A stretch of 64,000 nt of DNA from Phytohabitans aurantiacus (GCF_027923225.1 NZ_BSDI01000057.1:1-64000), one strand, 5' to 3'. Positions 22,748 to 31,945 are shown, counted from the stretch's first letter. Notes: a model not told the origin generated them from the sequence alone. Translations and numbers: made by a program.

Positions 22748-23728
22748 GTGAGAATCGGTGTGCTCGGCGCCGCCCGCATCGCTCCCGCCGCTCTGATGAA
22801 ACCCGCCCGCGCCGTCGACGGCGTCGAGGTCGCGGCCATCGCGGCCCGCGACCGCCGCCGGGCGTCGGCTTTCGCTTCCCGGTACGGCGTGCCGGTGGTC
22901 CACGACTCGTACGCGGACGTGGTCGCCGACCCCTCGCTCGACGCCGTCTACATCCCACTGCCCAACGGTCTGCACGCACAGTGGACACTCGCCGCGATCC
23001 GGGCCGGAAAGCATGTGCTGTGCGAGAAACCGTTCACCTCCAACACCGCCCAGGCACGCGAGGTGCAGGCCGCCGCGGAGGGCAGCGGCGTGGTCGTCAT
23101 GGAGGCGTTCCATTACCGGTACCATCCGGTCGCCCAACGCATGACGGACATCGTCCACAGTGGTGAGTTGGGCCGGATCGAGCGGGTGGAGACGGCGATG
23201 TGCTTTCCGCTCCCCCGGTTCTCCGACATCCGGTACGACTTCGGGCTCGCCGGCGGTGCGCTGATGGACGCCGGCTGTTACGCCGTGCACAGCCTGCGCC
23301 TGCTCACCCCCGGCGGCGAGCCGGTGGTCACGGGCGCGCGGGCTCTCACACTCAAACGCGACGGGCGCGTCGACCGGGCGATGACCGCACGGTTCGAGCT
23401 GCCCGGCGGCGGCACCGGCCACCTGCGTACGTCGATGTGGTCGTCCACGTTGCTGCGCATCCGCGCTGTGGCGGTCGGCGAATGTGGCCGTCTCGCTGTG
23501 ACCAACTTCGCCGCACCGCACCTGTGGTCGCGATTCACGGTCACTGTGGACGGTCGGCGCCGGCGCGAAAGCACCAGTGGCGAGGCGACGTACGCCCACC
23601 AGCTGCGCGCCTTCGCCGCCGCCGTCCGCGGCGAACCCACCAACCTCACCCCGCCCGCCGACTCGGTCGCCACCATGCACCTCATCGACGACATCTACAC
23701 CGCAGCGGGTCTCCCCCTCCGCACCTGA
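22748..23728 (+). CDS. Gfo/Idh/MocA family oxidoreductase
   Basis: 326 residues from GTG 22748. Rossmann part: RIGVLGAARIAPAALMKPA, VAAIAARDRRRASAFASRYG, DAVYIPLPNGLHAQWTLAAI and HVLCEKPFTSN (the EKP motif with the catalytic Lys). The C-terminal part includes FHYRYHPVAQRM and GGALMDAGCYAVHSLRLL. It probably oxidises a sugar, inositol or similar polyol with NAD(P). It sits in one transcription unit with the GntR gene. Confidence 0.85.
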   Translation: MRIGVLGAARIAPAALMKPARAVDGVEVAAIAARDRRRASAFASRYGVPVVHDSYADVVADPSLDAVYIPLPNGLHAQWTLAAIRAGKHVLCEKPFTSNTAQAREVQAAAEGSGVVVMEAFHYRYHPVAQRMTDIVHSGELGRIERVETAMCFPLPRFSDIRYDFGLAGGALMDAGCYAVHSLRLLTPGGEPVVTGARALTLKRDGRVDRAMTARFELPGGGTGHLRTSMWSSTLLRIRAVAVGECGRLAVTNFAAPHLWSRFTVTVDGRRRRESTSGEATYAHQLRAFAAAVRGEPTNLTPPADSVATMHLIDDIYTAAGLPLRT

Positions 23729-23799
23729 CCCCCCTCGGCGCACCCCTCCGGTCCCCCGCCCCGTCCGCCCTCGCCGTGCCCGCGCCCGCCCTGGCCGTC

Positions 23800-23879
23800 G
23801 ATCAAGGGCGAATGCACGTGGTTGGATCGCATCTCCGCGTGCGTTTGCCCTTGATCAACGCGAGTGCCCTTGATCGACG
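23800..23879 (+). repeat. GATCAAGGGCG dispersed repeat, short copy R4
   Basis: Left arm GATCAAGGGCGAATGCACG at 23800-23818, right arm at 23838-23856, then a GAGTGCCCTTGATCG tail. It lies between converging genes. The rest of 23729-24017 has GACGGGCGAC microrepeats and no gene. Confidence 0.8.
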
Positions 23880-24017
23880 CCCGGCGAGCGACGCCCGACG
23901 GGCGACGGGCGACGGGCGACGGTGCCCGCCCGCGCGGCGGCACTCCGTGGTAGGCCCGCCCGTGGACAGACGCCAGCCCCGAGCGTGACGGCCGCCGGCC
24001 CGTGACGGCGGACGGGG

Positions 24018-24596
24018 CTAGCGCAGAGTTGCCGCGCCGAAGGAGACGGAGAACCGCTTGCACCAGATCGAGACGCTGCCGAGCTGGTCCAGGTCGGTGC
24101 TGGCCGGGATGGCGTACGCCTGGTCGCCCTTGTTGCCCTTGAGTTTGCCGAGTTCGACCCAGTCTCCGTCGTCGAAGACGCGCCACCCGCGTACACCCTC
24201 GCGCACCGGCTGATCCGACAGCCAGACTCGCAGGTCGGGCCCGTTGGAGGTGTCCAAGTCAACCAGTTCCAGCCGGTGCGAGCCGTCGGGCTGGCGTACG
24301 ACCCGGGCGGTGCCGCTGGTCTCGTGCTCGTGGCTGATGAACGCGCCCTGCCGCACCACCACCGGCCCAGACACCGTCGCCGGCGCTGCCGTCGTGGGCG
24401 CTGTCGTCGCGGGCGCGTCGGGTGTCGGCACGACCGCCAGGGTCTCGTTCACCTCCTTGTCGGTCACCAGTTTCCACGGCTGGAACCAGTACAGGCCGAG
24501 CGTGCCACCGGCCGCCAGGACGACCACGGCCACCCAGGTCAGCGGCTTGCGCAGAAGGCGTGCGATCACGCTTCCAGTAAACCGCCCCGAGGCCAT
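24018..24596 (-). CDS. DM13 domain-containing membrane-anchored protein
   Basis: 192 residues. One hydrophobic helix (KPLTWVAVVVLAAGGTLGLY, about 18-37) is followed by a Thr/Pro/Ala-rich linker and a DM13 domain: FISHEHETSGTARVVRQPDG, LELVDLDTSNGPDLRVWLSD, LGKLKGNKGDQAYAIP and SVSIWCKRFSVSFGAATL. DM13 domains carry one conserved Cys in the IWC motif and are thought to be redox or metal related. TAAGGAT precedes the ATG. It is last in a three-gene operon, starting eight bases after the hydrolase stop. Confidence 0.88.
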   Translation of the reverse strand: MASGRFTGSVIARLLRKPLTWVAVVVLAAGGTLGLYWFQPWKLVTDKEVNETLAVVPTPDAPATTAPTTAAPATVSGPVVVRQGAFISHEHETSGTARVVRQPDGSHRLELVDLDTSNGPDLRVWLSDQPVREGVRGWRVFDDGDWVELGKLKGNKGDQAYAIPASTDLDQLGSVSIWCKRFSVSFGAATLR

Positions 24597-24604
24597 CCAA
24601 ATCC

Positions 24605-25297
24605 TTACGAAGCGATGATGGAAGCCGCCTCGGCGAGGATGCGAGCCAGTTCGGTGGGTTTGGTGACCATGGGCCAGTGTCCCGAGTCGATGTCGACGAA
24701 GTCGACGTGCTTGGCCTTGGCGAGTTCGGGAACGTCGCCGGCGCCGATCCACTCCCGCGCTTGGTCGGGCGTGAACTCTGGGCATACGACGAGGACCGGC
24801 ACGTCGAAGCGGCGCTCGTCGGAAAGGTGTACCACTCCCCTGGTCACCGCCTCGGGCACGGGGATCGCGGCGGCCGCGAAGGCGTCCCTCGCCGGCTCGT
24901 CGAGGTCGGCTGAGTCGGGGCCCTCGAAGCGGTCCCAGCCGGGAAACGGCATGACGCCGTCCAAGTACTCGAAGAAGTCGGCGTAGGGCTGGCCGTCACC
25001 GGACGGGAAGCCGCCAATGAGCACGACCTTGGCGACCTTGTCCGGCCGCGCGTCGGCCGCGAGCCACGCCAAGGTACAGGCTGCGGAGTGTCCGACGACC
25101 GTGACCTCGCCTACGGCCTGATCCACGGCGGCGATGACGGCTCTCACCTGGTCGTCGAGGATGGCGGACGCGGAGCCGTCGCCCTGGCCCGGGAGGGTGA
25201 GCGGCACGGGGCGGTGGCCGTGCGCCTCCAGCGCGGGTGTGACGTCGTTCCAGGCGGATCCGTCGAGCCAGAGGCCGGCGATGAGCAGGATGTCCAC
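24605..25297 (-). CDS. Alpha/beta hydrolase
   Basis: 230 residues from the GTG at 25297. It has an N-terminal LLIAGLWLDGSAWNDVTPAL with the oxyanion-side Gly, the nucleophile elbow GHSAA (VTVVGHSAACTLAWLAA), and a C-terminal DSGHWPMVTKPTELARIL carrying the catalytic His. Ser, Asp and His all appear present. The substrate is unknown. It begins two bases after the stop of the DinB-like gene. Confidence 0.8.
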   Translation of the reverse strand: MDILLIAGLWLDGSAWNDVTPALEAHGHRPVPLTLPGQGDGSASAILDDQVRAVIAAVDQAVGEVTVVGHSAACTLAWLAADARPDKVAKVVLIGGFPSGDGQPYADFFEYLDGVMPFPGWDRFEGPDSADLDEPARDAFAAAAIPVPEAVTRGVVHLSDERRFDVPVLVVCPEFTPDQAREWIGAGDVPELAKAKHVDFVDIDSGHWPMVTKPTELARILAEAASIIAS

Positions 25298-25299
25298 GG

Positions 25300-26070
25300 T
25301 CAGAATTCCTTTTCGATGATGGTCAGGTCGCGTTCGGCGTAGAGGCGGTGTTCCCATTCCTCGTTGAGGACGATGCGAAGGCATTCCTTGAGGGGGAAGC
25401 CTTCCGCTTGGGGCCAGCCGGGTTCGGTGCGGGTCAGCTCGGAGGCGAGCTGCTCGTCGGTGAGCGTCTCGATGACGTGGCGGACCATGGCCTGGCGGTC
25501 GCGGCGCAGTGCGAGCACCTCGTCGAGGGTGGGGCGGGCTTCGCGGTCCCAGGGGACGCCTTCCCAGCCTTCGGCATCGTCCCAGGGCAGGTCCAGGGGG
25601 TGCCAGGGCGAGGGGTTGCCGAGGATCATGCGGCCGACCCAGGCGTCGCTGGCGAAGCTGAGGTGCCGCAGGGTCTGGATGAAGGACCATTCGTCGTCGA
25701 CGCCGCGGTGCAGGTCTGCCTCGGGGAAGGTCTTGGCGCGGCCGACGGTGCCCTCCCACAGCCGTTCCAGGATCGTCCACGCCTCGCGGAACCCGTCGGC
25801 GTGGTCGGGGCGCATCTTCGCGCGGTCGGGCATGCGGCGGTTGAGTTCGGCGTCGACGAGCGGGGCGATGTCGACGCCGTTGACAACGACGTTGAGGAGT
25901 TCGCCGTAGATGTCGACGTCGACCATCTCGACGCCGCGCATGCGGGTGCCCTGGAAGAGGGAGCCGCGGATCTGGGCGCCGCTGAAGTCGATCTGGCGCA
26001 TGCTGGCCTCGCGGAGGCGCACGTGCTGGAAGCGGGCTCCGGTGAGGTCCCGGTCGCGGAACTCGGTCAT
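25300..26070 (-). CDS. Pentapeptide-repeat plus DinB-like protein
   Basis: 256 residues. The first 55 follow the A(D/N)LXX pentapeptide rhythm: FRDRDLTGARFQHVRLREAS, QIDFSGAQIRGSLFQGTRM. The rest is a DinB-like four-helix domain with FIQTLRHLSFASDAWVGRMI and EEWEHRLYAERDLTII, giving His residues at the places used for metal binding. DinB-like proteins often act in thiol-dependent or stress-linked transfer reactions. It is first in the operon with the hydrolase and DM13 genes and divergent from a WYL regulator 54 bases away. Confidence 0.8.
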   Translation of the reverse strand: MTEFRDRDLTGARFQHVRLREASMRQIDFSGAQIRGSLFQGTRMRGVEMVDVDIYGELLNVVVNGVDIAPLVDAELNRRMPDRAKMRPDHADGFREAWTILERLWEGTVGRAKTFPEADLHRGVDDEWSFIQTLRHLSFASDAWVGRMILGNPSPWHPLDLPWDDAEGWEGVPWDREARPTLDEVLALRRDRQAMVRHVIETLTDEQLASELTRTEPGWPQAEGFPLKECLRIVLNEEWEHRLYAERDLTIIEKEF

Positions 26071-26124
26071 GGAGAGCACCCTAGGAGCGGTTCCGGACGA
26101 TCTACTACCGGTTAGGGTGCTGGG

Positions 26125-27075
26125 GTGGCGACCGACATCAGCCCCACGGCGCGCGCCCTGCGTGCGATGGAGATCCTTCAGGCCCGGCCGGGTGCGACAG
26201 CCGGCGAGCTCGCGGCGGGTCTGGGTGTCACGGAACGGGCGGCGCGGCGGTACGTGGAGATCCTGCGCGAGGCGGGCATTCCCGTCGAGTCGACCAGGGG
26301 CCCCTATGGCGGGTACCGGCTGGGGCGGGGAACGCGACTGCCGCCCGTCGTGTTCACGGAGCCCGAGGCCCTCGGCCTGGTCATGGCCGTGCTCGACGGG
26401 CATCCCGCGGCCGCGGACCCCGACGATCTCATCGGCACCGCCCTCAGCAAGGTCATCCGGGCGCTGCCGGACAGCGTCGGCCGGCAGGCGGCCGCGCTGC
26501 GGGCCCACGCGTCGGCCGCGCACGATCGGGACGCGGCCCGAACCGACCCCGCGACCACCAGCGCGCTCGTCGCGGCGGTCGCGGCCCGCCGTCGGGTGCT
26601 TGTCGTGTACCGCAGCGACGCAGGCCGCGAATGGGAGGCCGAGGTGGATCCGTGGGCGGTCGTGGTGCGTCACGGGCGCTGGTACCTGTTGTGCCACTCG
26701 CACCGCGCCAACGCGATCCGCACCTATCGGATCGACCGGATACGTGCGATCGAGGTGACGGCGCACGAGTTCGAGCCGCCCCGCGACCTCGACCCGGTGG
26801 CGGCGCTGGAGGAGAATCTGGGCGTCGGTTGGGAGTACCCGACGCGGGTGGTGTTCGCCGCTCCCCTGGCCGAGGTGGCGCCGTGGGTCCGCCCTCCGAT
26901 GGGTCGGCTGGAGGCGGCCGGCGACGGGTGCGTGCTGAGCGGCAGCACGAGCAACCCGGCGATGTACGCGCAGGAGTGGCTGGCGAGGCTGCCGTTCGCG
27001 TTTCGCGTCGAGGGCGGGCCGGAGCTGCGCGCCGCCGTCGCGACGGTCGCCGCGCGCTTCGCTGCCGCCTTTTAG
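26125..27075 (+). CDS. WYL-domain (YafY-like) transcriptional regulator
   Basis: 316 residues from a GTG. N-terminal helix-turn-helix: RALRAMEILQARPGATAGEL, LGVTERAARRYVEILREAGI and GPYGGYRLGRGTRLPPVVF. The WYL part contains VDPWAVVVRHGRWYLLCHSH with RTYRIDRIRAIEVT, followed by the C-terminal WCX-type extension. No ribosome site is evident, so the message may be leaderless. It is divergent from the DinB-like operon and probably controls it. Confidence 0.85.
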   Translation: MATDISPTARALRAMEILQARPGATAGELAAGLGVTERAARRYVEILREAGIPVESTRGPYGGYRLGRGTRLPPVVFTEPEALGLVMAVLDGHPAAADPDDLIGTALSKVIRALPDSVGRQAAALRAHASAAHDRDAARTDPATTSALVAAVAARRRVLVVYRSDAGREWEAEVDPWAVVVRHGRWYLLCHSHRANAIRTYRIDRIRAIEVTAHEFEPPRDLDPVAALEENLGVGWEYPTRVVFAAPLAEVAPWVRPPMGRLEAAGDGCVLSGSTSNPAMYAQEWLARLPFAFRVEGGPELRAAVATVAARFAAAF

Positions 27076-27208
27076 AGACCGTTGGCGGTCAGGATTGGCG
27101 CCATTCCCGCGTCGCGCCGCCGCGAGGTGTGAGGCGGCGCGTGCGAGGCGACGCGTCGTCGTGGCCGGGGTCAGCCGTGGGGTTTGAGGGGGTGGCGGCG
27201 GCGCGCCC

Positions 27209-27257
27209 TGCGCGGTGCGCGGTGCGCGGTGCGCGGTGCGCGGTGCGCGGTGCGCGG
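27209..27257 (+). repeat. Tandem array of seven TGCGCGG units
   Basis: Seven exact 7-base units precede GCGAGGCGCGAGGCGCGCC and repeat R5. No gene is seen in 27076-27591. Confidence 0.85.
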
Positions 27258-27284
27258 TGCGCGAGGCGCGAGGCGCGCCGATCA

Positions 27285-27420
27285 AGGCCATTCGCATCGA
27301 TCAAGGGCAAATGCACGCGGAAAAGAGATCCAACCACGTGCATACGCCCTTGATCGGCGCGCACGGCGTGGCGACACGCCGTGCCGCGCGGGCCTGGGCC
27401 CGATCCGGAAACGTCCGCCC
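27285..27420 (-). repeat. GATCAAGGGCG dispersed repeat, copy R5 (inverted)
   Basis: Palindrome arms at 27299-27317 and 27337-27355 read on the minus strand like R1, followed by GGCGTGTCGCCACGCC in complement and GGGCGGACGTTTCC. It is one of two copies that do not lie between converging genes. Confidence 0.75.
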
Positions 27421-27591
27421 GACGGCGCGGTACTGGTCGCCCTCGGGAAGGCCGTCGTGGCCGGGGTCGGGCCGCCAGCCGGTCACCGAGGAAGTAGTCC
27501 ACAGTGGAGTCGGTTCCAAGCGGCTTCGATCCGTCCTCCAGCGACTCCCCATAGCGTCGGGCCTGCCCCCACTCCAACGTAAGGAGAGTCA

Positions 27592-27939
27592 ATGCGCAGA
27601 ATCCTGTCCGTCCTGGCCGCGATCGTCATCGGGCTGACCGCCGTCGCGATGCCGTCCCGGGCCTCGGCCGCGCCCGGCGAGACCATCTGGACGTGCGGCG
27701 ACTACCCGCCTGGCACCTGGGTGCTGATCGGCTTCGTGTCCGGCTACTGCGGCGGAAACCGGCTCTACACCGGCAAGACCGACGTCAGTGGCACGCCGGT
27801 CGGCGGGTCGATCGCCGTCTGCTCCAGCTCGTGGATCCCGCCCGGCTGGGGGATCGCGCTCAGCGGGATCGGCCTGTCGGGCTGCTCGTACCCCGGCCAG
27901 GGCTGGCAGAACGCCATGGTGATCGTGCGGCAGTCGTAG
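27592..27939 (+). CDS. Small secreted Cys-containing protein
   Basis: 115 residues behind AAGGAGAG. A classic Sec signal (MRRILSVLAAIVIGLTAVAM, cut near SRASA-AP) precedes a mature protein of about 88 residues with four Cys: WTCGDYPPG, SGYCGGN, AVCSSSW and SGCSYPG. They are spaced as two probable disulfides. No domain is recognised. A perfect palindromic terminator lies 18 bases past the stop. Confidence 0.75.
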   Translation: MRRILSVLAAIVIGLTAVAMPSRASAAPGETIWTCGDYPPGTWVLIGFVSGYCGGNRLYTGKTDVSGTPVGGSIAVCSSSWIPPGWGIALSGIGLSGCSYPGQGWQNAMVIVRQS

Positions 27940-27957
27940 CAACGCCCCGGCCACCAA

Positions 27958-28007
27958 GATCAGGGCGTCCCTCAAGTCGCTCTAGCGACTTGAGGGACGC
28001 CCTGATC
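27958..28007. terminator. Perfect 50-base palindrome, bidirectional terminator
   Basis: Arms of 24 bases beginning GATCAGGGCGTCCCTCAAGT pair perfectly around a 2-base centre. It lies between the converging ends of the secreted-protein gene and the siderophore ABC operon. The same sequence forms the first part of the element at 18316. Confidence 0.85.
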
Positions 28008-28044
28008 ACGAGATGGCTGGGCGGGCACGAGATGGCTAGGCGGG
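28007..28044. repeat. Two direct 19-base repeats
   Basis: CACGAGATGGCTGGGCGGG (28007-28025) is followed at once by CACGAGATGGCTAGGCGGG (28026-28044). The single difference creates the stop codon of the ABC ATPase gene on the minus strand. Confidence 0.8.
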
Positions 28045-28809
28045 GACGATCATTGGGGTGCCGGCCACCGGATCCGGCACGATCATGCAGCTCAGGCCGA
28101 AGACCTTCTCCACCAGCTCGGCCGTGATGACGTCGGTGGGCGCTCCCTCGGCGACGATGCTGCCCTCGCACATGGCGATGACGTGGTCGCAGAAGCGGCA
28201 CGCGAGGTTCAGGTCGTGCATGACGATGACGATGGTCTTGCCGGCCTCGGCGTTCAGCTTGCACAGCAGCCGCAGCAGCTCCACCTGGTGGTTGATGTCC
28301 AGGTAGGTGGTGGGCTCGTCGAGCAGCAGCAGGTCGGTGTCCTGCGCGAGGGCCATGGCGACCCACACCCGCTGGCGCTGGCCACCGGACAGCTCCCGGA
28401 TGGGACGGTCGACGAGATCGGCGGTGCCGGTCGCTTCGAGCGCGCCCGCGACGGCGGTGTGGTCGCGTTCGGTCCACCGCCGGAACCAGCCCTGGTGCGG
28501 GTACCGGCCGCGCGCCACGAGGTCGGCGACGGTGATGCCGTCCGGGGCGATCGGCGTCTGGGGCAACAGGCCGAGCACCTTGGCGACGTCGAGGGTGCTG
28601 AGGTCGGTCAGGGCCTTCCCGTCGAGGTAGACGGCGCCGCTGCGCGGGGCGAGCAGCCGGGCGAGGCCACGCAGCAATGTGGACTTGCCGCAGGCGTTGG
28701 CGCCGACGATCGCGGTCACCTTGCCGTCGAGCACGGTGACGTCGAGGTTCGAGACGATGTTCTTGTCGTCGTACCCGAGGGACAGGCCCTCGGCGCGCAG
28801 CCGGGTCAT
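28036..28809 (-). CDS. Iron-siderophore ABC transporter ATPase (FecE/FepC type)
   Basis: 257 residues. Walker A GANACGKSTLLRGLARLL, the FecE-type signature LSGGQRQRVWVAMALAQD, Walker B LLLLDEPTTYLDINHQ and switch VIVMHDLNLACRFCDHV are complete. Family members power uptake of ferric siderophores. Its ATG overlaps the stop of the permease gene by ATGA, and it is last in the four-gene operon under the iron box. The C-terminus ends in a recently duplicated 19-base stretch. Confidence 0.92.
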   Translation of the reverse strand: MTRLRAEGLSLGYDDKNIVSNLDVTVLDGKVTAIVGANACGKSTLLRGLARLLAPRSGAVYLDGKALTDLSTLDVAKVLGLLPQTPIAPDGITVADLVARGRYPHQGWFRRWTERDHTAVAGALEATGTADLVDRPIRELSGGQRQRVWVAMALAQDTDLLLLDEPTTYLDINHQVELLRLLCKLNAEAGKTIVIVMHDLNLACRFCDHVIAMCEGSIVAEGAPTDVITAELVEKVFGLSCMIVPDPVAGTPMIVPA

Positions 28810-29852
28810 CCGCCCGCTCCTTGCCGGTTGGTGGTGGCCAGCAGCCACAACAGATATGGGGCGCCGACGGCGCCGGTGACGACACCGGTGGGCAGCGGCG
28901 TGGGCATCAGGTGTACGGCGACGAGGTCGGCGGTCAGCAGTAGCACGGCACCGACGAGGGCCGCGGGGAGGATGCCGCCGGTCGCCGGGCCGAGGAGCCG
29001 GTTGGCGATCGGCCCGGCGATGAGCGCGACGAAGACGATCGGGCCGGCCACCGATACAGCCAGCGCGACGAGGACGACACCGGTGGCGAGCAGGCCGGCA
29101 CGGCTCAGCTCGGTGCGGGTACCCAGGGCGCGGGCGGTGTCGTCGCCGAGTTCGAGGGCGCGCAGGGGGCGTTGGAGCAGTACCGCTAGCGGCAGCAGGA
29201 CGATCAGGGCGGCGGTCAGCACCTTGAGTTCGGTGTCGCTTGCCTGCCCTACCGAGCCGGCGAGCCAGTGCATGGCCTGCCGGGCCTGTGACAGCTGCGC
29301 CCGGGTGAGCACGTAGCCGATGAGCCCGTCGAAGAAGACGGCCACGCCGATGCCGATGAGGATGAAGCGGTACCCGGTGACGCCGTCACGCCAGGCGAGC
29401 ACGTACATCAGCGTGGCGGCGAGGATGGCACCGCCGAGCGCGAGACCGCTGATCGCGAGCCCGCCGAGGTTCAGCAGCACGATACCGCCGACGGCGGCGA
29501 GCCCGGCGCCGGAGCTGATACCGACGAAGTCGGGTGAGGCGAGCGGGTTACGCAGCAGCTGCTGGAAAATGGTGCCGGAGGCGCCCAGCGCGAGCCCGAC
29601 GGTGAGTCCGGAGGCAGCGGTCGGCAGCCGCAGGCCGCGGACCACGAAGTCGACGCTCGGGTTGTCTTCCAGGTGCAGCACCGAGGCGATGACCTCCCAG
29701 GCGCTGAGGCGGAAGCTGCCGACCATCATGGTGACCACGAAGAGGGCGGCGACGGCCACGGCCAGCGCGACGGTGACGACGGCGGCGCGCACACTCCGCC
29801 GCCGTCGCGTGACGGTCAAGGTCCGCGCGGCCGGCGGGGCGAGGACGGTCAT
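28806..29852 (-). CDS. FecCD-type siderophore permease subunit
   Basis: 348 residues with about nine hydrophobic helices. LRLPTAASGLTVGLALGASG, IFQQLLRNPLASPDFVGISS, GAGLAAVGGIV and VAGPIVFVALIAGPIANRLL are the characteristic FecCD blocks. It begins four bases after the stop of its partner permease and overlaps the ATPase. With the partner it would form the membrane channel. Confidence 0.92.
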   Translation of the reverse strand: MTVLAPPAARTLTVTRRRRSVRAAVVTVALAVAVAALFVVTMMVGSFRLSAWEVIASVLHLEDNPSVDFVVRGLRLPTAASGLTVGLALGASGTIFQQLLRNPLASPDFVGISSGAGLAAVGGIVLLNLGGLAISGLALGGAILAATLMYVLAWRDGVTGYRFILIGIGVAVFFDGLIGYVLTRAQLSQARQAMHWLAGSVGQASDTELKVLTAALIVLLPLAVLLQRPLRALELGDDTARALGTRTELSRAGLLATGVVLVALAVSVAGPIVFVALIAGPIANRLLGPATGGILPAALVGAVLLLTADLVAVHLMPTPLPTGVVTGAVGAPYLLWLLATTNRQGAGG

Positions 29853-29856
29853 GCGC

Positions 29857-30909
29857 TCACACCTCCGACAGCTTGGCGTAGCGGACGACGGCCACGAACG
29901 CGGGCGCGCCGAGCACGCCCAGGACCACACCGACCTGCAGCTCGTCGGGGGCTCCGGCGACCCGGCCGAGCACGTCGGCCAGCAGCAGGATGATGGGGGC
30001 GAGCAGCATCGAGTACGGGATGATCCAGCGATAGTCGGGCCCGCAGATGAACCGCGCCAGATGTGGCACGACGAGCCCGATGAACACGATCGGCCCGCAG
30101 GCGGCGGTGGCGGCGCCGGCGAGGATCGCGACCACGGCGAACGCCGCCGCGCGGGTGCGGGTGACATGCTGGCCGAGGCCGCGGGCGACGTCCTCGCCGA
30201 GGGCGAGGCCGTTGAGTGCCCGCCCGAACCCCAGCGACGCGACGAGACCGACCAGCAGGAACGGCGCGACGCCGGTCAGGATCGGCGCGTACCGGCCGGC
30301 GAGCGAGCCGACCTGCCAGAAACGCAACTCGTTGAGGGCGTCCACATTGGTCATCACGATGCCGGTGGTGACCGAGGTGAGCCCGGCGGTGACGGCAGCG
30401 CCGGCGAGGGCGAGCTTGATCGGTGTGGCGCCCTCGCGGCCCAGTGAGGCGATCGAGTACACGAGCAGGAGCGCGCCGATCGCACCGGCGAACGCGAACC
30501 ACACGTAGACCCCGACGCCGCGGAAGCCGAGCACGGTGATGGCGAAGACGACGAACGCGGCGGCGCCGGCGTTGATGCCCATGATCCCGGCGTCGGCGAG
30601 CGGGTTGCGGGTGACGCCCTGCAGGATCGCCCCGGCGACGCCGAGTGCCGCGCCGACGACGATGCCGAGCAGGGTGCGCGGGACGCGCAGCTCCAGGGTG
30701 ACGGTGCTGTTCGTCGAGCCGTCGTTGTTGAGGCTGCCCAGGGCGTGCAGCACCTCGGACAGGCCGATCGACCGCGAGCCCATCGTGACGCTGAGGAACG
30801 CGACGACGGCCAGGACTACGCAGAGCGCGACGAGCCCCGGCCCGAGGGCGGAGGCTCGCCGCGACCCGCGGGCCGAGGTGCGTGTCGCGTACCGGCTAGT
30901 TGCCGACAT
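29857..30909 (-). CDS. FecCD-type siderophore permease subunit
   Basis: 350 residues, paralogous to the downstream permease. ELRVPRTLLGIVVGAALGVA, ILQGVTRNPLADAGIMGINA and ACGPIVFIGLVVPHLARFIC are the conserved FecCD segments. A basic, Ser/Arg-rich N-terminus precedes the first helix. It overlaps the binding-protein gene by 14 bases. Confidence 0.92.
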   Translation of the reverse strand: MSATSRYATRTSARGSRRASALGPGLVALCVVLAVVAFLSVTMGSRSIGLSEVLHALGSLNNDGSTNSTVTLELRVPRTLLGIVVGAALGVAGAILQGVTRNPLADAGIMGINAGAAAFVVFAITVLGFRGVGVYVWFAFAGAIGALLLVYSIASLGREGATPIKLALAGAAVTAGLTSVTTGIVMTNVDALNELRFWQVGSLAGRYAPILTGVAPFLLVGLVASLGFGRALNGLALGEDVARGLGQHVTRTRAAAFAVVAILAGAATAACGPIVFIGLVVPHLARFICGPDYRWIIPYSMLLAPIILLLADVLGRVAGAPDELQVGVVLGVLGAPAFVAVVRYAKLSEV

Positions 30910-31903
30910 TCGGGTCCGCGGCCTTGACAGCCGTTGTCAGCTTGTCGAGTTCGGTGGCGAAGTCGCCGTACGTGTGCAGCCAGTACGCCGGCCACGACAC
31001 GACCGCACCGGCCTTCGCCGCCTTGATCTTGAACCACGTCGGCTGCTTCTTGCCCCAGTCCGCGTTGGACGTCGCGGTGAACGACCGCCCGTCGAACAGG
31101 AGCAGATCAGGCTGGTACTTGTCGGCGTTCTCCCAGCTGAGGTTCTCCCAGTACGGGAAGCCGGGGTCGGGCTTGTCGGGGTTGATGACCTTGAGGCCGA
31201 AGCTCTGCAGGTCGAGCAGCTCCGGCGCGTACTCGGGGTTGGCGAAGTACAGCTTGTCGTCGCTGGGTGACACCGCGCCGACCGTCAGGCCGGGCTTCTC
31301 GGCCACGGCGGCCTTGAACGCGGCGACCGCGTCCTCGAAGCGCTTCTTGTTGGCGGCGATCTGCGGGTCGTCCACCTTGGCGCCGAGGCTCTTGGCGAGG
31401 TCGGCGTACCCGTCGGCCAGCTGAACGATCGACTTGCCCTGCGACACACCGACGACCGGAGCGAGCTCGGCGATCTTCTTGCTCTTCTCGTCGACGCCCT
31501 CCTCCATGCCGCTGTGCGCCTTCTCGGCGGGCCACCAGTCACCGACAATGAGGTCGGGCCGCAGCGCCGCGGCCTTCTCGACGTCGATCTTGCCCCACTC
31601 CTCGCCGAGGATCTCGATGCCCGTGAGGTCGAGGTTCTTCAGGTTCGGGTCGGTCTTGACGGACTCGTCGGAGTAGATCCCGATCGGCTTGATGCCAAAC
31701 GACATCAGCGCGGCGGCCTCGCCCGCGTGGGCGATGATCCGCGTAGGGGTCTTGTCAGCTTTGACGACCTGGCCCGAACCGTCGGTAAAGGACCAGGGCC
31801 CGGCATCGGCGGCGGGCTTATCGCTGGCGGTGGAGTCGTTGCCACAGCCGGTAAGGACGGCGCTCAGTGCCGCCACGGCCAGAAGCGGACGCCATGCGCG
31901 CAT
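30896..31903 (-). CDS. Siderophore-binding lipoprotein (FecB/FepB type)
   Basis: 335 residues. The leader ends AVLTGCGND, a lipobox with Cys20. RIIAHAGEAAALMSFGIKPI, LRPDLIVGDWWPAEKAHSG and KYQPDLLLFDGRS follow the two-lobed periplasmic binding protein (PBP) pattern for ferric siderophores. The long LAKSLGAKVDDPQ and AVAAFKAAVAEKPGL helices form the inter-lobe backbone. It is first gene of the operon, 42 bases below a near-consensus iron box, so it should be repressed by an IdeR/DmdR protein with Fe(II). No siderophore synthesis gene is adjacent. Confidence 0.9.
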   Translation of the reverse strand: MRAWRPLLAVAALSAVLTGCGNDSTASDKPAADAGPWSFTDGSGQVVKADKTPTRIIAHAGEAAALMSFGIKPIGIYSDESVKTDPNLKNLDLTGIEILGEEWGKIDVEKAAALRPDLIVGDWWPAEKAHSGMEEGVDEKSKKIAELAPVVGVSQGKSIVQLADGYADLAKSLGAKVDDPQIAANKKRFEDAVAAFKAAVAEKPGLTVGAVSPSDDKLYFANPEYAPELLDLQSFGLKVINPDKPDPGFPYWENLSWENADKYQPDLLLFDGRSFTATSNADWGKKQPTWFKIKAAKAGAVVSWPAYWLHTYGDFATELDKLTTAVKAADPNVGN

Positions 31904-31945
31904 GGTGGAGTTTCCGTTCTCGTGATGGGGTGTAGCTCGCAGCAG

